A stretch of 64,000 bases of DNA from Kitasatospora sp. CB01950 (GCF_001905465.1 NZ_LISX01000002.1:681425-745424), one strand, 5' to 3'. Counted from the first letter of the stretch, positions 53,813 to 61,872 are shown. Notes: generated by a model from the letters alone, not told the origin. Translations and numbers: made by a program.

Positions 53813-54631
53813 ATGGATGCGACCATGACACAGACGACGGTGCAGGTCCTCGGCCCGATGGCGGCCTCGGTCGACGGGACTCCGGTGCGGCTCGGCGGAC
53901 CCCGGCCGCGCGCGGTGCTGGCGGCGCTGGTCGCGGCGGGCGACGCGGTCGTCCCCGAGCAGCACCTGATCGACTCCGTCTGGGAGGAACGCCTGCCGGC
54001 CAACCCCCGCCACGCCCTGCACACCTGCGTGACCGACCTGCGCCGCGCCCTGGAGCCCGGCCGCCCGGCCGGCCACCCGTCGTCGGTGCTGTGCCACGGG
54101 CCCGGCGGCTACCGCCTGCGGCTCGGCCCGGACGCGCTCGACGCCCGCCGGTTCGCCGCCCTCGTCGAGCGGGCCGGTACGGCCGCCCACGCCCGGCGCC
54201 CCGCGGAGGCGCTCGCCGCGGCGGACCGGGCGCTCGCCCTGTGGCGCGGCCCGGCCTTCTCCGACCTCGCCCACCTGGCCTTCCTCGACCCCGAGCGCTG
54301 GCGGCTGGCCGAACTGCGCTGCACCGCACGGGAGATCCGCGCCGCCGCGCTGCTCGCCCTGGACGCCCACCACCTCGCCGTCACCGAGTGCGCGCTGCTC
54401 ACCACCGAGGCCCCGCTGCGCGAGTCCGGCTGGGCCCTGCGGGCCCGGACCCTGTACCGCAGCGGCCGCCAGGCCGAGGCGGCGGCCGTCCTGCACACCG
54501 CCCGCCGCACCCTGCGCGACGAGCTCGGCGTCCATCCCGGGCCCGAGCTGGCCCACCTCACCCGGCGCGTCCTGGTCCACGACCCGACCCTCGCGGCGGA
54601 GCCGGCCTGGGCGGTCAAGCAGCCCGCCTGA
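53813..54631 (+). CDS. SARP-family pathway regulator
   Basis: 272 aa from ATG 53813; ATGs at 53777 and 53825 are alternatives and no clear ribosome site separates them. Residues ~8-95 are an OmpR-type winged helix: VQVLGPMAASVDGTPVRLGG, RAVLAALVAAGDAVVPEQHL, HTCVTDLRRALEPG, GGYRLRL. Residues ~100-260 are the BTAD helical domain: ALDARRFAALVERAGTAAHA to DELGVHPGPELAHLTRRVL. SARPs bind 11-bp-spaced heptamer repeats and activate antibiotic and RiPP clusters. Divergent from lanM and between the two lanthipeptide systems, so it may control both. Confidence 0.92.
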   Translation: MDATMTQTTVQVLGPMAASVDGTPVRLGGPRPRAVLAALVAAGDAVVPEQHLIDSVWEERLPANPRHALHTCVTDLRRALEPGRPAGHPSSVLCHGPGGYRLRLGPDALDARRFAALVERAGTAAHARRPAEALAAADRALALWRGPAFSDLAHLAFLDPERWRLAELRCTAREIRAAALLALDAHHLAVTECALLTTEAPLRESGWALRARTLYRSGRQAEAAAVLHTARRTLRDELGVHPGPELAHLTRRVLVHDPTLAAEPAWAVKQPA

Positions 54632-54848
54632 CGCCGCCCGCCTGACGCCACGAGGGCAGAGGCCGCAGCATCCTCCCACGCCCGGACCGCCCGGACACCG
54701 TTAATGCCGATGATCGGACTTCCGGGCGGCCGATCTTCGCCCGGTCGATGTTTCGGCATGTCCACGTCCCTATGATCTCCTCAGATCGACGGACCCTTCC
54801 GGATCCGTGGATCGCCATGCCGAACGCCGAGTTGGAGGAGCGACCCCC

Positions 54849-55055
54849 ATGAGCAGGACCACCGACGAGCTGACCTGGCGCAAGTCGAGCTACAGCGGCG
54901 GCTCCGGCGCGTGCGTCGAGATCGCGGTGCCGAACGCCGCGACCACGGCCGTCCGGGACTCCAAGGACCCGAGCGGCCCGCAGCTGCGCTTCTCGAACGA
55001 GGCCTGGGCGGCCTTCGCGACCGCCGCCGCCGAGGGCGTCTTCGGCACCGGCTGA
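54849..55055 (+). CDS. DUF397 protein, orphan of its HTH partner
   Basis: 68 aa; ATG with GGAGGAG upstream. Standard DUF397: LTWRKSSYSGGSGACVEIAV, AVRDSKDPSGPQLRFSNEAW and AAFATAAAEG. These small proteins normally accompany an XRE-type HTH protein (the WhiJ-like or Scr1/Scr2 pairs), but no such gene is adjacent. A -10-like TATGAT (54771-54776) lies 72 nt upstream. Position between the two lanthipeptide systems suggests a regulatory role there. Confidence 0.88.
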   Translation: MSRTTDELTWRKSSYSGGSGACVEIAVPNAATTAVRDSKDPSGPQLRFSNEAWAAFATAAAEGVFGTG

Positions 55056-55079
55056 GCCCCCGCCCGCAGCGACCGACGT

Positions 55080-55117
55080 CGAGGACCCCTGCCGCCGACC
55101 GGCGCCGGGGGTCCTCG
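55080..55117. terminator. Bidirectional hairpin between DUF397 and MFS genes
   Basis: CGAGGACCCC (55080-55089) pairs with GGGGTCCTCG (55108-55117). It directly abuts the MFS stop codon and follows the DUF397 stop by 24 nt. Confidence 0.65.
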
Positions 55118-56395
55118 TCACGCGGTCGGGCCGGCCGGCTCCGGCGGCTTCACGTCCAGGCTCCGCCGCCCCAGCACGACGGCCGTCAGCGCCACGCCGA
55201 ACAGCGCGGCCACCACGGTCAGCGCCGCGCCCGCGCCCGCCGACTGGAGCAGCGCGCCGGCCGCCAGCGGGGCGAGCGGCTGGAGCGCGCCGCCGATGAA
55301 CGAGGTGGTGCCGGTGACCCGGCCGTACACCTCGTACTCGACGACCAGCATCGTGGTGGTGCCGAGCGCCGCGCCCACCACGGGGGAGAGCAGCAGGACG
55401 GTGGCGAGGGCGGCCGCGGGGCCGAGCTGGCCGCCGCTCAGCACGCCCGCGGCCAGGGCGGCGAGCAGCCGCAGCGAGGCGGTGGCCGCCATCAGCCGCC
55501 ACAGGCCCCAGCGGCGGAACGCGCCCGCCGCGAACAGCGAGCCGAGCAGCCCGCAGACGGCGGCGGCGCTGAACGCCAGGCCGGTGCCCCCGCCGGCCGC
55601 GTCGGGCCGCAGCAGCAGCACGTACATCAGCATGGAGACGGCGAGGTTGCCGGGCACCGAGTAGGCGAGACTGGCCCGCAGGAACGGGGTGCGCCGGATG
55701 ACGGCGAAGCCTTCGCCCAGGCGGGGCCAGCCGCGCGCCGTCGGGGCGTCCCCGGCGCCGGACGGCAGGCCGCGGACGCAGGCCAGCGAGACCAGGTAGC
55801 TGGCGGCGTCCGCGACGAACGGCACCGCCCGGGCCACGCCGAACAGTGCGCCGCCCGCGGCGGGGCCGACGATGGAGGCGCTGTAGCCGCGGACCTGGTT
55901 GGCGGAGACCGCCTCGGGCAGCTGGTCGGCGGGCACCAGGGTGCGCAGCATCTTGCCGGCGGCGGGCCCGAACGCGGTGAGCGCGGTGCCGGAGACGACG
56001 GTGGTGACGGCGAGCAGCCACAGCGGCGGGCCGCCCGCCAGCGCCCAGACGGCGACGGTGCTGACGGCGGCGAGCCGGGCGGTGTCGCAGGCCAGCATCA
56101 GGCGGCGCGGCGCGATCCGGTCGGCGAGTTGGCCGCACGGGGCGGCGGTCAGCCAGGTGGTGAGGAAGCCCAGCGTGGCGAGCACGCTGGCCTTCCCGGG
56201 CGATCCGGTGACCGCGACGGCCAGCATGGGCACCGCCAACACGCTCATGGAGCTGCCGAGTTCGGAGGTGAACTGGCCGATCCACAGCCGTCGGAACATC
56301 GGGTTCGCACCGACCAGCCGGAACCGGCGCAGCAGGCGCCGGTTCCGGTCCGGTCGTACGTCGGGCGCAACGTCGGCCGCAACGTCGGTGGTCAC
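55118..56395 (-). CDS. MFS transporter of the class III lanthipeptide cluster
   Basis: 425 aa. The GTG at 56395 overlaps the LanKC stop (GTGA), so the two are translationally coupled. The N-terminus is a short repeat-like tail (TDVAADVAPDVRPDRNRRLL), then 12 TM segments: FRRLWIGQFTSELGSSMSVL, LTAAPCGQLADRIAPRRLML (motif A) and PEAVSANQVRGYSASIVGPA. This is the MFS_3/enterobactin-exporter type. Export of the modified peptide is the natural role; class III clusters more often carry ABC exporters, so MFS is a variation. No leader-peptidase gene is present. Confidence 0.87.
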   Translation of the reverse strand: MTTDVAADVAPDVRPDRNRRLLRRFRLVGANPMFRRLWIGQFTSELGSSMSVLAVPMLAVAVTGSPGKASVLATLGFLTTWLTAAPCGQLADRIAPRRLMLACDTARLAAVSTVAVWALAGGPPLWLLAVTTVVSGTALTAFGPAAGKMLRTLVPADQLPEAVSANQVRGYSASIVGPAAGGALFGVARAVPFVADAASYLVSLACVRGLPSGAGDAPTARGWPRLGEGFAVIRRTPFLRASLAYSVPGNLAVSMLMYVLLLRPDAAGGGTGLAFSAAAVCGLLGSLFAAGAFRRWGLWRLMAATASLRLLAALAAGVLSGGQLGPAAALATVLLLSPVVGAALGTTTMLVVEYEVYGRVTGTTSFIGGALQPLAPLAAGALLQSAGAGAALTVVAALFGVALTAVVLGRRSLDVKPPEPAGPTA

Positions 56396-59130
56396 GGCAG
56401 CAGTCCGTCCACGGTGAAGTGGAAGTCGGTGCGGGTGCCGGGGCGGGCGAGGCGCAGCCGGTCGAGGAAGAGCGCGATGCCGATCGAGCCGGTGGCCAGG
56501 TCGCAGCTCTCCCGCAGGGCCTGTTCGCCGGGGAAGCCGACGCCGCCGGGGATCTCGCCGTCCTGTTCGATCCGGCTGAGCAGGATGCCGTCGGCGACCC
56601 GGCGGGCTTCGTCCAGCCACCGCTGTTCGCCGAGCAGTTCGCCCGCGTCGAGCAGGACGTTGCCGAGTCCGGCGAGCCCGTGCGCGAGGTGCGGGAAGAC
56701 GGCGTAGCGGCGGGCCGAGTCGAGCAGCAGTTCCTCGGCGACGGCGGCGAGTTCGTCGTCGGGCCGGGCGGCGAGGTAGCGGACGACGGCGACCGAGACG
56801 CCGGCGGTGCCCTCGTCCCAGTAGTTGCGCAGGATGGTGCGGCCTTCGGCGGGCCCGCCGTGGGACGGGAAGGCGAGGGTGCCGCCGGGGAGCGGGCCGG
56901 CGTGCGCGAGGTCGTGGCCGAGTGCGGCGCGGCCGAGGGTGTACCAGCGTTCCTCGCCGGTCGCGAGGTGCAGGTAGAGCAGGAACAGGGCGATGCCGCT
57001 GGCGCCGTGGCCGTGGCCGAGCCGGGTGCGGAGCCGGTCGTCGCCGGGGGTGGCCTGCGGCCAGTGCGGCCCGTCGGGGCCGTGCACGGCGGTGGCGGCG
57101 AGGTGTTCGCCGTCGGCGACGGCGTCGGCGAGCAGTTCGGGGTCGTGCTGGCGGTGCCACAGGTTCAGGGCGGCGAGGCCGTGGCCGGCGGTGCCGTGCA
57201 GGACGCCGGGCAGGGCGTGCCGCAGCGGGTGGCGGCGGGCGGAGGCCATCAGCGCGCGGGCGACGGCGGGGTGGCCGAGCGCGTCGAACGCCCAGGCCAG
57301 GCCGGACTGGCCGAGGTACAGGCCGGGCGGGTACGCGGTGGGGTCGACGTCCTTGGCGAGCGTCCAGCCGAGCAGCCGGTCGGGCACGCTGCCGCGCAGC
57401 CGGTGCAGGCCGTACAGGATGCCGGTGGCGCCGTAGGCGAGGGAGAGCGGGTTGGTCTGGTGGACCAGCGGGTTGCTGGGGAACAGCCGGTCGGCGCGCT
57501 GCGCGTCGGCGGCGGCCTCGATCTCGGCGGCGATGCCTTCGACGGTGGCGGCGAGGTCGGCGTCCCGCAGCCCGGGCACGGCCTCGGGGTCGCGGTAGCG
57601 GCGGGTGGCGGGCTCGGCGAGCGGGACGGGGGACGTCCACAGCGCCGGGTCGTCGAACGGCAGGGCGTCGATCCGCTTCAGCAGCTCGTCCGGGTCGAAG
57701 TCGCCGTCCACGGCCTCCGGGTCAGTCAAGTCCCGGATCAGTGAGGAGAGTTCGGCGGGCAGCGCGAGGTCCTCGGTGAGCGCGTCGAGGAACCGGTCCT
57801 GGGCGGGGCGGTGGAAGCCGGTGATGTTGTTGACCACCATGATCGAGGAGAAGATCAGCGCGCCGAGGCAGTGCCAGTCGTTGGCGCGGTCGTAGCGGTT
57901 GGTGGCGCGCAGCCGGGGGCTGGCGAGGCCGACGGTGTGCACGCCGAGGTGCGGGTCGACGCCCTCGCGGACGGCGGCCTCCAGGTCGAGCAGCACGGCC
58001 CGGCCGTCCTTGGTGATGTGCACGTTGGTGTACGAGAGGTCGCCGAGCAGGATGCCGCGGCGGTGGGCGGCGGCGATGCCTTCGGCGATCTGCCGCCACA
58101 CGTCGCGCTGCGTGCGGTAGTAGGCGCGCAGGCTGTCCCCGTCCAACTTGCCGGTGATCACGGGGTTGGTGGTGATGCAGTGGCGGCTGTAGTGCGGGCC
58201 GTCGATGTACTCCTCGACCAGGAAGGCGTGGCCGCCTTCGTGGAAGAAGTCGAGCGGTTTCACGTAGTACCCGGTGTCGGCGAGCTCCGACAGCACCTGG
58301 TACTCCTTCTCCAGCACTTCGACGGCCGCCCGTCCGGGCCGCCCGACCAGCACGCCCGGGCGGGCCTCCTTGAGCACCACCTCCGCGCCGGTCTCCCGGT
58401 CGGTGGCCAGGTAGACGCCGCCCCGGTTGCCGAACATCAGCGCGGACGTCGGCAGGTACCGCCCGTTCAGCGCGCTTCCCCCCTCGGCCTCCTCGGGCGG
58501 GAACGGGTCGGTGACCCACGCCGGCGACTCGAAGTACGGGTTGCGGACGTCGGGGACCAGGGTGCCGTCGGGGGTGGCGATCATCAGGTCGTTGATGCCG
58601 TCGGCCCGCAGCCGCTTGATCGCGGAGAAGCCGCCGTAGCGGTAGTAGACGGCCGTCGAGCCGGGCCAGCGCCGGTCGGAGAGGATGTACGGGCCGCTGC
58701 GGCCTTCCAGCGCTTCGGCCAACCCCTTGCCCACCGCGTGGAATTCGGCGTCGTCGGCCGGGTAGACCGTGATGAACTTGCCGCTGGCGGTCCGGGAGAA
58801 GGTCTTGCCGCTGGTCAGGGCCACCGACCACGGGTCGATCAGGAACTTGAACGCCGCGTTGTGCGCGAACAGCACCGGCAGGGCGAGCCGCAGTACCTCC
58901 TCGCTCTCCGCCGCCTCCGCGGTGACGTGCAGCTTCCACCCCTGTGCGGGGGTGTTGCGGCCCGGCGGGTCGGCCATGAACCACAGGCCGCGCCGGCGGG
59001 TCGCCCAGCCGTCCGGGACGAGTTCACGGAAGGCCGCGAGGTGCGCCGGGTCGGGGCGGTGGCGGTCGGCAGTCTCGTACCAGCGGCGGTCGAACTGGAG
59101 GTAGTACTGGAGCGATTGCCAGGAGAGCAC
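56392..59130 (-). CDS. Class III lanthionine synthetase LanKC
   Basis: 912 aa from GTG 59130, preceded by a GGAAGGGA stretch; the product begins VLSWQSLQYYLQFDRRWYE-like, typical of LanKC. N-terminal lyase domain (residues ~1-220: GWKLHVTAEAAESEEVLRLA, AFKFLIDPWSVALTSGKTFS), kinase domain (~230-500: VVLKEARPGV, ILLGDLSYTNVHI, AVLLDLEAA) and LanC-like cyclase (~560-912: LAYGATGILYGLHRL, GVLHGTAGHGLAALNLW, RLGHGHGASGIALFLLYL, HLAHGLAGLGNVLLD). The cyclase lacks zinc Cys, as is normal for class III. It phosphorylates Ser/Thr with NTP, eliminates, and forms lanthionine or labionin. Its substrates are the three precursors just upstream. Confidence 0.93.
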   Translation of the reverse strand: MLSWQSLQYYLQFDRRWYETADRHRPDPAHLAAFRELVPDGWATRRRGLWFMADPPGRNTPAQGWKLHVTAEAAESEEVLRLALPVLFAHNAAFKFLIDPWSVALTSGKTFSRTASGKFITVYPADDAEFHAVGKGLAEALEGRSGPYILSDRRWPGSTAVYYRYGGFSAIKRLRADGINDLMIATPDGTLVPDVRNPYFESPAWVTDPFPPEEAEGGSALNGRYLPTSALMFGNRGGVYLATDRETGAEVVLKEARPGVLVGRPGRAAVEVLEKEYQVLSELADTGYYVKPLDFFHEGGHAFLVEEYIDGPHYSRHCITTNPVITGKLDGDSLRAYYRTQRDVWRQIAEGIAAAHRRGILLGDLSYTNVHITKDGRAVLLDLEAAVREGVDPHLGVHTVGLASPRLRATNRYDRANDWHCLGALIFSSIMVVNNITGFHRPAQDRFLDALTEDLALPAELSSLIRDLTDPEAVDGDFDPDELLKRIDALPFDDPALWTSPVPLAEPATRRYRDPEAVPGLRDADLAATVEGIAAEIEAAADAQRADRLFPSNPLVHQTNPLSLAYGATGILYGLHRLRGSVPDRLLGWTLAKDVDPTAYPPGLYLGQSGLAWAFDALGHPAVARALMASARRHPLRHALPGVLHGTAGHGLAALNLWHRQHDPELLADAVADGEHLAATAVHGPDGPHWPQATPGDDRLRTRLGHGHGASGIALFLLYLHLATGEERWYTLGRAALGHDLAHAGPLPGGTLAFPSHGGPAEGRTILRNYWDEGTAGVSVAVVRYLAARPDDELAAVAEELLLDSARRYAVFPHLAHGLAGLGNVLLDAGELLGEQRWLDEARRVADGILLSRIEQDGEIPGGVGFPGEQALRESCDLATGSIGIALFLDRLRLARPGTRTDFHFTVDGLLP

Positions 59131-59171
59131 GGGTGTTTCCCTTCCGGACGGATGGTGCGGAGGCAAGGGGT

Positions 59172-59202
59172 GGGCCCCGGCGGCAGCGCTTCGCCGGGGC
59201 CC
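59172..59202 (-). terminator. Hairpin between precursors and LanKC, probable attenuator
   Basis: GGGCCCCGGCG (59172-59182), 9-nt loop, CGCCGGGGCCC (59192-59202): perfect 11-bp stem in the 87-bp gap after the last precursor. Partial termination here would give more precursor than enzyme mRNA, common in RiPP operons. Confidence 0.6.
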
Positions 59203-59217
59203 GGGAGACCTCTTCGG

Positions 59218-59322
59218 TCAGCAGCTGTGCGAGTCGCAGGACGAGAGGCTGACGGCCTCCTGGTCGTCGATCGGGCCGCCCTCGACGACGATCATCTTCT
59301 GCAGGTTCAGGACGTTCGCCAT
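59218..59322 (-). CDS. Class III lanthipeptide precursor, copy 1 (LanKC-proximal)
   Basis: 34 aa; ATG preceded by GAGGAG at 6 nt. Leader NVLNLQKM carries the hydrophobic L-x-L-Q helix motif that LanKC enzymes recognise. The C-terminal SLSSCDSHSC contains S28-x-x-S31-x-x-C34, the labionin/lanthionine pattern, plus an extra S25 ... C29 pair. Variable middle: VVEGGPIDDQEAV. The last eight residues are identical in all three copies. No database name recognised. Confidence 0.88.
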   Translation of the reverse strand: MANVLNLQKMIVVEGGPIDDQEAVSLSSCDSHSC

Positions 59323-59419
59323 GGTGTGCTCCTCTGCGGTGTGTACTTCGTCCGCCCGACCGGTCGGCCGGCGCGGTGCGGCGGCAGTGCGCCGCCGGAC
59401 TTCGGAAGACCGCTGCGGG

Positions 59420-59524
59420 TCAGCAGCTGTGCGAGTCGCAGGACGAGACGCTGATGGACTCCTGGTCCTTGGTCGCGTCGCCCTCGGCGATGATCATCTT
59501 CTGCAGGTTCAGGACGTTCGCCAT
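59420..59524 (-). CDS. Class III lanthipeptide precursor, copy 2
   Basis: 34 aa, same GAGGAG ribosome site. It shares the first eleven residues (MANVLNLQKMI) and the last eight (SSCDSHSC) with its neighbours. The middle reads IAEGDATKDQESISV, adding Ser at positions 23 and 25, so the core may begin with extra dehydratable residues. Confidence 0.88.
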   Translation of the reverse strand: MANVLNLQKMIIAEGDATKDQESISVSSCDSHSC

Positions 59525-59621
59525 GGTGTGCTCCTCTGCGGTATGTGCTTCGTCCGCCCGGCCGATCGGCCGGCGCGGCATGGCGGCAGTGCGCCGCCGA
59601 GGCCCCGAAGGCCTCTACGGA

Positions 59622-59726
59622 TCAGCAGCTGTGCGAGTCGCAAGAGGAGATGCTCCAGGACTCCTCGGGCTCGGTCTTGCCACCCTCGACGGTGATCATC
59701 TTCTGCAGGTTCAGGACGTTCGCCAT
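59622..59726 (-). CDS. Class III lanthipeptide precursor, copy 3 (promoter-proximal)
   Basis: 34 aa, GAGGAG at the same spacing. The middle reads TVEGGKTEPEESWSI; Trp24 and two Ser before the invariant SSCDSHSC. It is the first gene of the operon and is divergent from the bactofilin-like gene at 59868. Confidence 0.88.
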   Translation of the reverse strand: MANVLNLQKMITVEGGKTEPEESWSISSCDSHSC

Positions 59727-59802
59727 GGTGTGCTCCTCGGTGTGTTTCCCTCCGCCCGTCCGGTCGGCCGGTGCGGTGTGAGACAAGAACACCAGGGCCC
59801 GC

Positions 59803-59845
59803 TCCGAGAGCACTCCGAGAGCACTCCGAAGCCTCCGCCGACAGT
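59803..59845 (+). promoter_or_regulatory. SARP-type heptamer direct repeats plus -10
   Basis: TCCGAGA at 59803 and 59814 and TCCGAAG at 59825 are spaced exactly 11 bp. GACAGT (59840-59845) begins 8 bp after the third heptamer and fits -10 TAnnnT-like spacing. This is the geometry known for SARP-activated promoters. It lies upstream of the gene at 59868. Confidence 0.5.
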
Positions 59846-59867
59846 GCCGCGTGGCAGACTCCGCGCC

Positions 59868-60509
59868 ATGAACATCACTGCCACGCCCCACAGTTGGGAC
59901 GAATCCGGCGCGCTCTTCGAGAGCCGCGGACTGCCTCTGAGCAGCTACCAGAACCTCTATGACGAGACCTACGACGTCCACTCCGGCAGCCTGACCGTCA
60001 CCGGCCCGCTCGACCTGGACGCGACCGAGCCGTACGGCACCGGGTTCGTGATCGACGGCGACCTGGAGGTGACCGGCGCGATCCTCAACGTGGACGACGG
60101 CTGCCCGGCGCTGGTCGTCCTCGGCGACCTCACCGCCGGCGCGATCTACCTCGGCGGCGACGCCAAGCTGCTGGTCCGCGGCACCGTCCGGGTCGGCGCG
60201 TTCGTCGGCCACATGACGGACAAGCTGGTGATGATCGGCGGCGACCTGCACGCGGGCGTCACCGTCCTGTCCGCCGGCTTCTTCCCCGACGAGATCACCG
60301 GCGCCCTGACCGGCCCCGTCCTCGCCCCGCCCTACGCCCTGGCCGAGTTGGACCGCGACGACCTCGCCACCCCGCCCGCCGCCGAGATCCTCCTCCCCGC
60401 CCTCCTCCGCACCGACCAGGACGAGGACGACGGCTGCTTCGACGCCCCGGGCGTCCACGGCGCCCGCCTCCTCGCCCACCTGGAATCCGGCCGCCCGGTC
60501 CTGCGCTAG
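59868..60509 (+). CDS. Bactofilin-like / right-handed beta-helix protein
   Basis: 213 aa, ATG without Shine-Dalgarno. The central part has short strand repeats suggestive of a beta-helix: SLTVTGPLDLDATEPYGTGF, VIDGDLEVTGAILNVDD, LVVLGDLTAGAIYLGGDAKL, LVRGTVRVGAFVGHMTDKLV and MIGGDLHAG, as in polymer-forming bactofilins. The C-terminus is acidic, with LLRTDQDEDDGCFDAPG. No signal or TM. Function unknown; it shares its upstream region with the class III precursors and has the SARP-like repeats in front, so co-regulation with the cluster is possible. Confidence 0.72.
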   Translation: MNITATPHSWDESGALFESRGLPLSSYQNLYDETYDVHSGSLTVTGPLDLDATEPYGTGFVIDGDLEVTGAILNVDDGCPALVVLGDLTAGAIYLGGDAKLLVRGTVRVGAFVGHMTDKLVMIGGDLHAGVTVLSAGFFPDEITGALTGPVLAPPYALAELDRDDLATPPAAEILLPALLRTDQDEDDGCFDAPGVHGARLLAHLESGRPVLR

Positions 60510-60525
60510 TGCCGGCCGGTGGGGG

Positions 60526-61872
60526 TCAGGCGTCCTGGACCTGGACCTCGCCGGTGGCGACGGCTTCGGTGAGGCGGGTGTGGTCGGCGGCGTTGAGCTG
60601 GGTGTAGTGGTGGGCGAAGGCGGCGATCGCGCGGTCGAAGGTGTCGCCGCGGCCGAGGTAGGCGGCGAGGGCGATGCGGTCGCCGGAGCGGGCGTGGGCG
60701 CGGGCCAGGGCGGTGCCGCAGAGCGCCGCGTAGGCGCGGAGGGCGCGGGTGGCCATGGCGCCGACCTCCGCGGAGCCCTTCATGTCGCGCAGTTGACGCC
60801 AGTAGAAGTGGCGGTCGGCGGGGCCGGTCATCCAGCCGAGGAAGATGTCGCTGGTGGCCTGGATGAGCCGCTGCCCGGCGACCACCCGCTCGCCGTGGTG
60901 CCGGTACCGACAGGGCGCCAGGTGGGGTTCGAGGGCGGACGCCAGGGCCTCCTTGACCTGGAGGATCAGCGGGTCGGCGGCGTCCCGTCCTTCCAGCAGC
61001 ACGATGTAGCAGCGGGTGCCGACGCTGCCGACGCCGACCACCTTGCGGGCGACGTCCACGAAGCGGTAGCGGTCGAGCAGGCGGCGGCGGTCGTCGGGGA
61101 GGCTGTCGGCGTAGTCGGTGAGCAGGCCGCGCACCTCGTCGGTGTCGAAGCCCATGTGTTCGACCAGCGGGGGCTGGTCCTTGAAGCGGCGGCGGCCGCT
61201 CGCGGTGGTCTCGGTGAGCTTGCCGGCGGCCTGGAGGCTGTCGCGGCGGCGGGCGGCGGCGAGGTCGGCCTCGATCCGGCGGCGGGGCTTGCCCTTGAGG
61301 GCGTCGGCCAGGCGCTGGGCGTCGATGCGCCGGTACCAGACGGCGAGTTCGCCGAGGCGGGCGAGTTCGCGGAGGTGTTCGCGGTAGGCGCGGACGGCGT
61401 CCAGCACCACCTGGTGGGCGTCCTCGGGGCTCTCGCCGTTCTCCTGGGCGGCGACGGCAAGGCTGGCGGCGAGCCGCTGCACGTCCCATTCGAACGGGCC
61501 GGGCAGGGTCTCGTCGAAGTCGTTGAGGTCGAACACCAGGGCGCGTTCGGGCGAGGCGAACAGCCCGAAGTTGACCAGGTGGGCGTCGCCGCAGAGTTGG
61601 ACGGTGAGGCCGCTGGTGGGGACGGTGGCGAGGTCGTTCGCCATCACGGCGGCCGCGCCGCGCAGGAACGCGAACGGGGAGGCGGCCATCCGGCCATTGC
61701 GGATCGGGACGAGTTCGGGCACCCGGTCGGCGGCCTGCGCACGCAGCACGTCGAGCGGGTCGGGGCGGTCGGCGGCGGCCCGCCAGTGGCCGACGGTGGA
61801 GCGCGGGGCGTGCTTGCGGGCGGCGCGGCCGATCTCGGTGCGCTCCTCGACCGTCAGGTACGGGACGTCCAT
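60526..61872 (-). CDS. DUF2252 protein (kinase-like fold family)
   Basis: 448 aa from ATG 61872 with GAGGAG about 10-15 nt upstream. Family blocks: SPFAFLRGAAAVMANDLA, LCGDAHLVNFGLFASPERAL, VFDLNDFDETLPGPFEWDVQ, VVGVGSVGTRCYIVLLEGRD and WRQLRDMKGSAEV. The GDAHLxNF and DLNDFDE motifs resemble the catalytic and metal-binding loops of aminoglycoside-phosphotransferase-like kinases (inference). Function unknown. It is convergent with the bactofilin-like gene. Confidence 0.9.
   Translation of the reverse strand: MDVPYLTVEERTEIGRAARKHAPRSTVGHWRAAADRPDPLDVLRAQAADRVPELVPIRNGRMAASPFAFLRGAAAVMANDLATVPTSGLTVQLCGDAHLVNFGLFASPERALVFDLNDFDETLPGPFEWDVQRLAASLAVAAQENGESPEDAHQVVLDAVRAYREHLRELARLGELAVWYRRIDAQRLADALKGKPRRRIEADLAAARRRDSLQAAGKLTETTASGRRRFKDQPPLVEHMGFDTDEVRGLLTDYADSLPDDRRRLLDRYRFVDVARKVVGVGSVGTRCYIVLLEGRDAADPLILQVKEALASALEPHLAPCRYRHHGERVVAGQRLIQATSDIFLGWMTGPADRHFYWRQLRDMKGSAEVGAMATRALRAYAALCGTALARAHARSGDRIALAAYLGRGDTFDRAIAAFAHHYTQLNAADHTRLTEAVATGEVQVQDA

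Larger units (their letters stand above)
59218..59738. repeat. 202-bp tandem triplication carrying the precursor genes
   Basis: The three precursor ATGs are exactly 202 bp apart (59322, 59524, 59726). Spacers of about 97 bp are also conserved, including ggtgtgctcctc, tccgcccg-ccggtcggccgg and a small GGCGGC-AGTGC-GCCGCC hairpin, so whole gene-plus-spacer units were duplicated. The coding ends are nearly identical while the 12-26 codon zone has diverged. Confidence 0.9.

Noticed and set aside
56392..59130. Loss of zinc ligands in LanKC as an anomaly
   Set aside because: Class III synthetases normally lack these Cys residues, so it is expected here, unlike in LanM.
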